From positions 1 through 28,025 of the forward strand of contig QXVZ01016037.1 of the NCBI GenBank assembly GCA_008931825.1: a DNA stretch of 28,025 nt, given 5' to 3'. Of the stretch, positions 10,489 through 19,900 are shown in pieces. The notes beneath the pieces were generated by a model. It was not told the DNA's origin. It made no database searches and saw only the letters and a program-made list of their open reading frames with translations. This DNA comes from Phallusia fumigata. Lineage: Eukaryota > Chordata > Ascidiacea > Phlebobranchia > Ascidiidae. The position numbers and the translations under genes are program-made. The number at the start of each line of letters is the position of its first letter. Within the stretch, counting starts at the first letter, position 1.

Positions 10489-11016
10489 GTTCCGATGTTA
10501 TTCTACATTTCTTATTGCTAACTGCGAACAATTTCATCGGTCATTGAGCAAAGGTCTGCACTACACACAGAATTCACGACAAATGTCAAACCAATATCGC
10601 ACACATGTCTATGTTTTGCGCTCTTTGGTCTCAATCGCGGCCCCAATTTTTTCGATCGCATTCAATCGCCCAAAACGCGCCGTAAATTTATGACAGAATA
10701 TTTCGTGTGTGCTTTCGTTCGTGAATTGTCACAATATTGACCCTGCATCGGACAAATCGATGTCACCAGGAATATGGCAATGCGGTAACCAAGACAATCG
10801 ACTGCTATTTGCATTAGCCCAGAGACGGTCTGTTCATACCACTGCGAATTCAAACACCCACCAGGGAAGTGTAAATAGCCACAGCATGCACCAACGACCT
10901 TGGTGACCTCAAGCATGCCCTCCAAACTGCGTCATAAATCGTTGTATGTATACAATTCACGTATAGAGTCTTGAAAACAGATACAAGCCAGCACTTATGT
11001 GTAAAACAGTTTCCAC

Positions 11017-11045
11017 TTTTCGACAAACGCTGTTGTCATCATCAG
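11017..11045 (-). repeat. Hammerhead-core-like dispersed motif, copy 3 (inverted)
   Basis: Read on the minus strand: CTGATGA, one T, then GACAA-CAGCGT-TTGTC (a perfect 5-bp stem), then GAAAA. The first 18 bases are identical to copy 1. The changed stem base (TTGTC against TTGTT) keeps pairing with GACAA. Confidence 0.58.
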
Positions 11046-12168
11046 CAAATCGTGTTATCTTTAACAAAACCTGTCACAGAAACTGTGGCTGCTAAACACT
11101 GCTTTTTTGTAGTATTGGCTGTCTTTGTAATATTGGCTGTGCCTGCAAAACATTACGGTAAGATCTGGATCGTCCCAAACATAATTTCGCGCTGTAAAAA
11201 GTGTTTTAGACTGTCCACATGAAAAACGGCCTTTTTAAAGTGTCAAAGGTGCAGAAAAAACAAGCAAACCTTGCTCTCTAAAATTAAAGAAAACGCCTGA
11301 GTTCGGAAGAGGTTTTGTGTGGTCCCCACAACTTGATTACTGTGTGCAATTGTTTACGGATACGGAAGCCTCGTAATTTCATTAAACTGTTTTTGCCATT
11401 CATTTTGCACATTGATCGGTTCAAGGCACTGCGAAGGAATTTTCAATTTACGTCGTCGCTTAGCCCAAATTCTATGAACCCTTTATAGGAGGTTAGAGAA
11501 GAGGAAATTGTGGTTATCTTAAAGCAGTCAGGAAAATTTAATCCAGCGTCGATCATTTGATACCAATTCCAGGTTCTAAACATGGAAGGCCGGTTAACCG
11601 CGCGTTTGCTGTAGACTTCCGCTGGAAAGATGACACCACACGCATCACGTAATAAAATGCGTCACAGGGTCAGTTTTACCCACAAAATTATCTTTGATAG
11701 ATCTAAGCCGACGCAAGCAATTTTAAGGGTAAACTGAAGTTTAATGGCAGTTTTTTTATGTTAAAAAGACAAAAGGCGGTATTGCAAGTGTGATATAGAC
11801 CACCTCGTATTTCCCCTAGTCAGTAATGTAATATTAATTATCGGTAGATTTTACACGTTTTTGTTCAGGCTACCTTTAAAAGAACTAATCAAAAATGATT
11901 TGCTGGGCCTAACCAACTAAACCATCCACTACACGCCTCGTGTCACAAGGCAGTTGAAACACAACAGTTTTAATTGTGCACGCCAGGTCCTGAAGCCGAT
12001 AAGCTTTATTCTCGGCATATCTGGTGCGTCGCGTGCGATATAAAAGTTCCCCTCAATTAAATAATGCATTAGACGCATGCGAATGGACATGAATCATTGA
12101 TGCCCACTGTCTGCATCCATTAAATAGACGTCAGCCACGTTTAAAGGTAACGCACACCAGTGGGTTCA

Positions 12169-12481
12169 CGTCTATGCTGAGAATAGTTATCAGTCAAGTT
12201 CATGCACCTGTTGAGAGCACCGACACACTTTGGTGTAAGTATTTAGCCCGCTAAGGAATAAAATGTCAATGATTGCGAATAGGAAATAAGGGCTAAACTG
12301 TCAATAACTAAAATGTCAACGATTGGTTTTCCGCACTTGACGCAGCCAAACATGTTGTTTAAATTGGGCTTAACGATGCGCTTAATTTTTTGCACCAACA
12401 CAATATATAAAGAAAAAGGCTTAAGATATCGCAAGTGCTCCTAACGATCAACAAGCACCGAACTCCATCACCTTTTAGTCT
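12169..12481. repeat. Direct repeat, copy 1, left of the N at 12482
   Basis: A 313-bp block from CGTCTATGCTGAG to CCATCACCTTTTAGTCT, repeated almost unchanged at 12484-12797. Differences are scattered substitutions and small indels (for example GATTGCG against GACTGCG, and a slightly longer T run in copy 2). Because the two copies end and begin exactly at an N, this is best read as overlapping allelic contig ends that were not merged. Confidence 0.85.
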
Positions 12482-12482
12482 N
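12482..12482. other. Assembly join (single N) between two repeat copies
   Basis: The N separates the end of one block from the start of its near-identical copy. This is expected when two contigs overlap but were placed end to end. Confidence 0.85.
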
Positions 12483-12483
12483 G

Positions 12484-12797
12484 CGTCTGTGCTGAGAATA
12501 GTTATCAGTCAAGTTCATGCACCTGTTGAAAGCACCGACACACTTTGGTGTAAGTGTTTAGCCCGCTAAGGAATAAAATGTCAATGACTGCGAATAGGAA
12601 ATAAGGGATGAAATGTCAATGACTGAAATGTCAATGACTGGTTTTTCGCACTTTACGCACCCAAACATGTTGTTCAAATTAGGGTTAACGATGCGCTTAT
12701 TTTTTTTGCACCAACACAATATATAAAGAAAAAGGCATAAGAAATCGCAAGTGCTCCTAACGATTAACAAGCACCGAACTCCATCACCTTTTAGTCT
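12484..12797. repeat. Direct repeat, copy 2, right of the N
   Basis: The 314-bp partner of 12169-12481. Its right end overlaps the last 14 bases, stop codon included, of the minus-strand membrane protein exon, so that exon's 3' end exists twice in the window and the upstream part once. Confidence 0.85.
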
Positions 12798-13140
12798 CGG
12801 CGCCAAACGCGGATTCCAAATCGTTTGACTTCTTCGACGACGCTTGCGATTCCAAATCGTCTTCGATTTTCTCGTAGTCATTCGTGCTGTCTTTGTTTCC
12901 CTGGCGCCATCTTCTGTTCACAAGACCGCGGCAGTACGGTATGCACACGCGGATGAAGAGCGCCGCTAGTGACGCGAATACCAGAACGCAGCCGACCGTG
13001 ATAGCAGTGATGGTCGCTGTGAAAGCAAGGGTAAACTGTTGTGTTGCGTCGAGTTCTGGCGAACCGAAACGGAGCAAAGCACTCTGTTTTACGTTTGCAC
13101 TCCGACTAAAGTCCTTTATAAGAGGTTTGCTATCGAACAA
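12784..13140 (-). CDS. Terminal exon of a single-pass membrane protein, unknown family
   Basis: An open frame ending in TGA (12786-12784) with one clear hydrophobic segment: about 30 residues around TITAITVGCVLVFASLAALF, followed by a basic stop-transfer region (R, RR, R) and an acidic/Ser-rich tail (YEKIEDDLESQ, then SKKSNDLES). This is the layout of a type I single-pass protein with a cytoplasmic tail of about 55 aa. The frame has no good ATG. The likely splice acceptor is GGACTTTAG|TCGG, which would start the exon at 13105 in phase 2, so upstream exons are needed and were not found with confidence. The tail repeats a D-L-E-S motif (DDLESQ, NDLESA). Family not recognised. It could belong with the first exon at 14042-14165, but phases alone do not prove it. 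Confidence 0.6.
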   Translation of the reverse strand: MFDSKPLIKDFSRSANVKQSALLRFGSPELDATQQFTLAFTATITAITVGCVLVFASLAALFIRVCIPYCRGLVNRRWRQGNKDSTNDYEKIEDDLESQASSKKSNDLESAFGAETKR

Positions 13141-14041
13141 ACCTTAATTGGATTTGCCCTGAAATTGACGGGTTTAAACATTAACTTTGGAGTTATTCCT
13201 AGCTTTGTCGCTGGCCTAATGTGCGTCTTCGCGTGACAAGTTGACAGCCGTAAAAGGCCCCCAAGTCATAAAATTCCAGTGATGTATTGTAGTTTCGGTT
13301 TAGGGTTTGAGCGTAAAATTCTCGGAGCGTTTGTGCAAAGTTATTTACGCACTACAGTCTGTACCTTACGCCGACAACCCATATCGAATGGCATTTTTTA
13401 GCAAAATCCGCATTTTAGAAGGCTTCATGTAAATACATATGGCTACCCCTGACAACTTTCATTAAAAAAAGCTGTGTACCATTCGTGCTATGCTTTCTGT
13501 ACTACAGCGAGCCATACACAATTCGACGATTCAAAACATTTATACACAAACGAAGCACTGGGATCTAGTACCTAACTTTTATTGAATCGTACTGTTTAAT
13601 GAATAGTGACCCTAAAAATATGGGCAATATATTTACTCTCGGACAAAAGTAGTTTATGAGCGGCAGAGTGCTTATTTTGTGTTAAATACCACCAATAAAG
13701 ATTTAACGTTTTGCTTTGTGTTAATCCAACGTTTATCACCTTTTTCGTCGTAAAACCATTTCTCCTGTGTGAGGAATGCACGGATGGGGCGAGAAATTTT
13801 CACGCTAAGGCGGGATGAGTTTGCACTTTAGGCATAGATTGTTTCACAAAATGCTCAAAAGTTAAACGTTGAAACTACGCTGCTGGGCGGAGTTTTAAAG
13901 ATAATAAATGGTTGCTAAAGTTTGTCTTCTTTTTTGTCACATACCGTTTTCGACGTCTTAATATGGTATTATAATTTTCAGGGGGAAGGAGCGGGCAAAA
14001 ACATGTGGCATGGACAGCAACGGTGCCTTTTTTACACTCAC
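13141..14041. other. Unassigned stretch between two minus-strand exons
   Basis: Probably intron or intergenic. It contains a possible minus-strand AATAAA (13583-13578) and an exon-like frame near 13680-13760 on the minus strand that could not be joined in phase. Nothing else supported. Confidence 0.35.
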
Positions 14042-14165
14042 CAATTCTTAACTTCGTTGCATTTCTAGTAATGAAGTCGGAATCATCTTGTGGGGCAAGA
14101 TCACCAGCTTCGGTCAACTGAACATCTTCATATGTATCAGTAAACCCCAATAAGTCCTCGGCCAT
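14042..14165 (-). CDS. First exon of an unrecognised minus-strand gene
   Basis: ATG in a good context (AAAAATGG) followed by 41 codons and one base, then a strong donor ATTG|GTGAGTG. The product starts MAEDLLGFTDTYEDV and is acidic and soluble-looking, with D/E/T-rich composition. The next exon is uncertain. An acceptor at CTCACACAG near 13760 leads into a frame with WFYDEKGDKRW, but joining it in that frame disagrees with the donor phase. A minus-strand AATAAA at 13583-13578 could end such a gene. Family not recognised. Confidence 0.5.
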
Positions 14166-16800
14166 TTTTTGGTGCCGTTTGTTTAACTTGACAATTTCAA
14201 TGCACTACTTTTAACACCGAACTATTTTCTAGCACCTACAAAACCTAAAGACCAAGGAAGGTAAATAACGCTATGAAACTTTGAGTAGGTTCCTAAAATT
14301 TGATGGCGGAGAGTCTTATTAAACTCGCTTTAGACCGTTATATCATTGGATATTCGAAATACAGAACTGGTACCACTAGGCAGATTTAAAACTTTTTAGA
14401 TCAAGTGATACCAAAAATTTACGCAAAAACTAACAACAGATCTGTGCATAAAACTAAAAACAATTACATTGACACAATTTTGAAGCTTTTCTTGTGCTTT
14501 ACAAATCAAATAACAGCAATAAACCAAGGCTACTGTTATGCTCCACATTTTCACTTCACAGCCGTCGTACAACTGTTGAGGCAAAATAACGAGCAGCGAA
14601 AGTGGCCTGCGGATCAAGCGCAGTTTCTCAAGGGTTATAAGATTAGACCGCGCACTGCGTAGAGCAATTTCGTCCGCTACGAGCATCAATAACTTTCCTT
14701 GTCGGCAAGAAACACACTGAAACCGGATTTGAGATCTTGCGACAGAGACGTGAATCCATTTGTTTACTCAAATCAACCTGGGCCAGCACATTGCGCCACT
14801 TCAAGACTCCCGCAAACCCTCGTCGACGTCGAAACCAACAATCGAGGCGTTTGACTCATTCTCTAATATTCCTACACAAAAGCGGCTACTTCTGAGTCCA
14901 AAATTGGATTTATCCTCACCGAATTTTTTCGGATCCTGATATTAAACTTTATTGCTCCATGCCCTAAATCCCTAAGTGCAACTCGTTGTCAGTCGACGAC
15001 GCTAGGAGTTACCACCTCGCAAAAACCTCCCTTTTCTGTGGGCCTTTTTTGTAACCTTGACAAAGTACACCAAGAAGTTTCCTCCGGCAAAGATTTGTGG
15101 CATCAGCATTGAAAGAAACATGCTCAGCTATAACAATTTGACGGGTGGGAAACTTCGGTCTGTTACAAAGACTTAATTGTTTGCCCACGTCATGATCGAT
15201 TGTGATATTTCGCGATCAAGTACACTTTTGCCTGAGCAAATATCCGGGTTTTTATAGCACGTAGTTCACACCCACCTTCAGCAATCTTTATCTTCATACA
15301 TCAGCAAACTCAACGCGCCCGGATTCGCTTTTTGTTCTGCCAAACATTACCGTTGAGCACTTTGCTCTGTACGATCTAACAACTCTAACACGCTGTACTT
15401 ATGCTTTTTCCAGAACCGAAACTGTCAACACAAGGCGCAACTTCCTTCTAGATAGCCCAACTAAGGTTTAAAACATCTAGTCGTCACGCATCATTTTTTA
15501 CCTTACGACCACGCACGGGACGTTGTTATTTTGCGTAAAAATCCCCGAAAAGTCACGCCACAAGCCGCAAGCAACTGGTTTTTCTGCACCCGCTTGCGCG
15601 ACCGAATTTATTGTTTCCAGAAGTTGTTTGCGAAACAAGGCGTTTATAAGGCTTCAATATTTTTATTTCAGTCACCGATATGTTTGCAAAGCAAATCTAA
15701 TAAAACCTACGGAAAAAGTTGCCTCCACGAAAAGCGAGACGTCTATTTACATTTCACGGGTTTTGCAAATGCTTGCCACGCTTTCCTGGTGTCTGGCGTG
15801 ACGACACCTTTCCATTGTCCTGTTCGTTTAAAGCATTCAAGTAAAACGGTATATGATAACTTTGCAGGTTCTGGCCTTATCGATCGTGTTTTTAATTTTC
15901 CTTTCACACCACAATTCGATATCTTTGCTACCAATTGACCTGAAATGTTTGCTCCCGAAAAGTGTATGGGCTGGTACATTCAGAAATTGGAAATTAGTGC
16001 CAATGCAAAGCCATTTTTAGACTGTTCGGTGACAAATTTAGGTTTTCAGTAAACTCGATATACTTGTCGCCAACAGTCAAAAAAACTGCTTTCAGAGGCG
16101 CAGGCATAAAATTCCATTGTTGGTTTTAAATGAACCAGAACGCAAGGTTGTAGTGACTGAAAGATGTGGCACTGACAAATTGCGAACTAAGGAACAACAA
16201 ACCCAGAACGTGCGTCAGGATGTGTAAAACCCCTTTTTGTACAATGTTTACTTTGAAGGGGTAATATTGTTTTTTAAGTTTACCTTAGAAACCGATTTTA
16301 TACCACAATAAAACCAACATCGGTTTCACTGCTTATCAACAGTTAATATGGACTAGGTCGTGTATTAACATGTTGACATGTATTAACCTATTGATATGAA
16401 ACAAAACAAATGCCAGTTTTTACTTGCCAGGTTGCTTTACCAAGTACGCTTCACAGTGACCATTATCTAAAACATTGTGATTTACATTAACCTTGTCACC
16501 AACACAGCTTGCAGAGCAAAATAAAAGTGACAATTGACCTTAACACCGCGGGGTCATCCAACACTCTTGGTTTCTTCTTTGCTCCTTAATTAGCCAATCA
16601 GCATGTCGGCAAAGAAATGCATTGCTCTGTGATAAACGAAGTGTTCCAGGCGATAACTGCTTGAACGTCATTTGGTGACAAGGCCTGGTCGTGTACGCAG
16701 CAATGAAAGCGGATGAGGTTAACATGCGAAAATGTAGTTACATTAGCCGCCTGGTTTGCAAATATCAGTGGTAAAGGATAAATATTGCTTTAAATTTCAG
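14166..16800. other. Region without a supported gene, upstream of the PDZ gene
   Basis: Contains chance open frames, the longest a 135-codon plus-strand frame at 15531-15938 with no recognisable motif and no convincing splice context. The 3' end should include the promoter of the PDZ/ZM gene. No RNA gene or mobile element recognised. Confidence 0.4.
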
Positions 16801-16833
16801 GATTGGTCAGCTTAGTGTTAGGCGGCTTTAAAC

Positions 16834-16926
16834 ATGCCCTATGAGGTGTCGATGTCAGGAGGTTCCCCTTGGGGCTTCCGGCTGTCCGGTGGACCCCTAA
16901 ACTTTAAACCCGTCACTGTATCGCGG
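16834..16926 (+). CDS. PDZ/ZM gene, first coding exon
   Basis: 31 codons starting MPYEVSMSGG and containing PWGFRL, the GLGF-equivalent loop of ALP/Enigma PDZ domains. It ends SRG-side at CGG|GTAAGC in phase 0. The acceptor TAAATTTCAG at 16791-16800 places a 33-nt leader before the ATG. Confidence 0.88.
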
Positions 16927-19900
16927 GTAAGCGATAAACGGAAATTAACTTGGGATTGTTGATTACTTTGTTATGGCATATTTAGCTGGACAAAAACTGT
17001 GACTGGGATTCATGAAAAACAACATTTAAAACATCTACTTATTCGCCACATGATTAATAAACCAGTTGCGGATTAAATCGTTCATATGTCAGACAACGGG
17101 AACCGTTAGATAACCCCGCTGCTTACTCAACACCTTTTAACTGACCTTTCGAAACGTCTTTTCGTTTCAATACCTCAGAGTTTTTTGGAGTCTTATATTT
17201 TACATTATTTTTGGCGGGATTTATGTTTTCTATAGTTTTGTGAATTCTTAAATATGAATATTAGGAATGCATGACTTGGGAGCTTATTTTGCACACGGAC
17301 TTCTTAAAATAAGTCGTTGTTCCAAACTTTGACAACGTTACCAAAATTACCGCTTTTATCAAAACCACAAATATTTACTCTCAGGTGACACCTGGCGGTA
17401 AGGCTGCACAGGCTAACGTGATGCAGGGCGACGTGCTGGTTGCTATCAACGGTTTTGCCATCAGTGACAACGATCTACCCGAAATCATGGAAAGGGTAAA
17501 GTTGTCTGGCCTGACACTCCACATGACTCTTCTTAGGTACATGTGTTTTAAAAATACAAATTCTTGAACCTTTACGCAACGTTTTATTTGCCGTCAGAAA
17601 TGGGATTTTCAAAATTTTAAAACCTTATCATTGATGTAACACACAGACCTCAATATTTCAAGTTTTTTAAACATTCAAGCTTTTTTCCCTGTAAGACCAC
17701 TTTTTAATTTGACTTGATCTGTTCTTGAAGTCTATAGTTTTATGTATTAGGGAAAGATTTAGCACTATAAAATATTTTCAATTGTCATTAGAAACAGCTT
17801 TTTGCAATCAATGAAGGATTGCAAAAGTTTTGTTTGTTTTCAATTGTTTAAAAAGCAGTATATATGATGAAGCAGTTGAAAAAAACGTTAACTGTGCTTA
17901 GTTCCGCACTGCGCAAAAGTGGACCAATGACAGCTTTGAACTTTCATAAAGATGTTGAAATTTTCCCAAACTACCTGAACGTGTCTCCTAAATTGCCAAT
18001 GAAAGCACTTTAAATGCCCAGGCTCAACCGCACAGGCCTGTTTCGCTCATTCCCGTCTGCTGGTGCATCACTAATCGTGGTTATCTGTCGTTCTATTTTG
18101 GGCTTGTGTCATCAGCATGGATTGCGACGACTGCTGGAAAACAGGGTCGACGTGTTGCGAGGTGCGAATGGGGTAGCGATGGACAGCTGTGCATGTAACA
18201 CATCAGGGAACTGTCATCACCAATTACTCACCGCTATGACCATTCGACCCTTGTTATTGTTATTCATCACATTTCGAAAGCTGTGTCTTCGACAAGTGCA
18301 GCCATTGTAGATTGTCAGCTCGCACGTAGTCCGAAGCCATTGCTCAGCCACTGGCACATTTAAACAAACTCAAACCGTTGTTTAATTTATTGAGCATACC
18401 TTTATTGCATACACTTATTCACCACTTGATGGCTATTTTGCTTCCAGTCAAGAGGAAATCGAACAAACGTTAAACAAGAAGCGACACTCTGAAGCCAACT
18501 TTACATCAGTATCAGAAGTGTAAGATATATAAAATGTAACACAACCATTTTCAATTTAAGCCGTATAGGGTTTTATGGTTTGTAACGTAGGAACAAGTTC
18601 GTTCTGCATGGTGCTATTGTGTCTTTGTCATGTTTTCAGTTGCCTAACTAAAATATATCAACGAGTTTTGGTTTTACAGTGAACGGCCGAGGAGTCAACT
18701 AGTGATGACGCCTCTCAGGTAAAACATTTTATTGTTGCAAAACTATTTCTGCTGCGTTTTGTTGTATACCTAAACTTATTTTTTGTTTTAATGTGATGTC
18801 CTGGGCAGGTACTATTAATAGGCTATATGTTTAATGTGTTTCAATTTTTTTAGTGAGAGACCTTCAAGCCAAATGAGGTAAGTACCTTTTTTGTGTAACG
18901 TCCATCGCGCAAATATATGTAGTAGGTAAAACAGGTAATGTAGGTAGCAGATAAGGTAATTAATCATATAGTTGACTATAAGGTCACATATTGACGCTTT
19001 TTGCCAAGTACAGTAGATCTGCATAAAATATACAAAAACAAATAAATTAAACCATAGATTGGCCAAAGACGTTTTAATAAACGTGACCAGTCCCAACAAA
19101 AACTGCCAAAATGAAGTGGGCTTGGTGTTGATGAATGGAACAGGCAGTGGTGATTCCAAGCGAGTTAATAGTAACGGAGTTCAACACGTATCAAATAACA
19201 TGCCCAAAATCACCATCAAAGTTGGAAGAAAGAACAAAGCCAAAGTGAAACGCAGTGATGCCCGCAAAAACCGGGAGAAGCGGTTAGAATTTTATATCAC
19301 CGTCAATACATGCTGTACCAGCCTGCATTGCACTCAGATATTTAAAACTGCTATGCACTAAAATCACTGAAGACACATTGATTGCAAATGAACTGCACCA
19401 CATCAAGTTTGCCTCGACCCACATTTTATCCCAACGTAATCACTCAATTTTGCGCATGCGCAAAGATATGTGAACCAAAACTGTTGATCTGTAGATAACC
19501 ACCGTCTGTTAAACCAGATCCATGGCTGGTTGAAAAACGATTCAATGTTTGAATGCGATTTAGCACAAAAATTGCCCTTTTTAGCCACTCTGCCTGCGAT
19601 GAAGTCCGCGCTTCGACTCCGAATGGTGAATCTAAGGCCAGAAGCCCAAGCCCCCAACCTGCCACAGTTTGTGCAAGCCCCCAACCGCCCCCACCAGCAC
19701 CTAAACCCAGAACACACAAACCAAAAGTCGTTGAAAATGAAACCGAAACTGATGATGTAGATGAGAAATGTGATTCCCAAAGCGATGAACAATCTAACGA
19801 AAGGTAAAGCGAGGCATGCAAAACATTAAGAAATTGTAGCTTACTCGAATAGTTTTTGTGACAGCAACCAAGAAAGAAAAAAGAAATTGCCTGACTACAT

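Larger units (their letters stand above)
6834..12168. other. Large region without a supported gene
   Basis: Both strands were read for spliced exons. Only chance-length open frames without recognisable motifs were found, including slightly GC-richer patches near 8224-8540 and 8690-8890. The 5' exons of the minus-strand synaptotagmin-like gene may lie here but could not be identified. Separately listed items inside are two hammerhead-core-like motifs, two CRE octamers and a TAT microsatellite. Confidence 0.4.

Noticed and set aside
10318-10521. Hydrophobic plus-strand frame (67 codons)
   Set aside because: Its Leu/Val run comes from the TAT microsatellite; no transcript context.
12169-12797. 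True tandem repeat or transposon target duplication
   Set aside because: The boundary is an N, and the same pattern occurs at two other Ns; contig overlap explains all three more simply.
14396-14689. Minus-strand frame of 97 codons with a hydrophobic stretch
   Set aside because: No recognised motif, no convincing splice sites, and a plus-strand frame of similar length over the same bases.
15531-15938. 135-codon plus-strand open frame
   Set aside because: No motif, no splice or poly(A) context, and an overlapping alternative frame of similar length; probably chance.
18014-18310. 98-codon plus-strand frame inside a PDZ/ZM intron
   Set aside because: It lies within an intron of a clear gene, has no acceptor/donor in the right phase, and no recognisable sequence.
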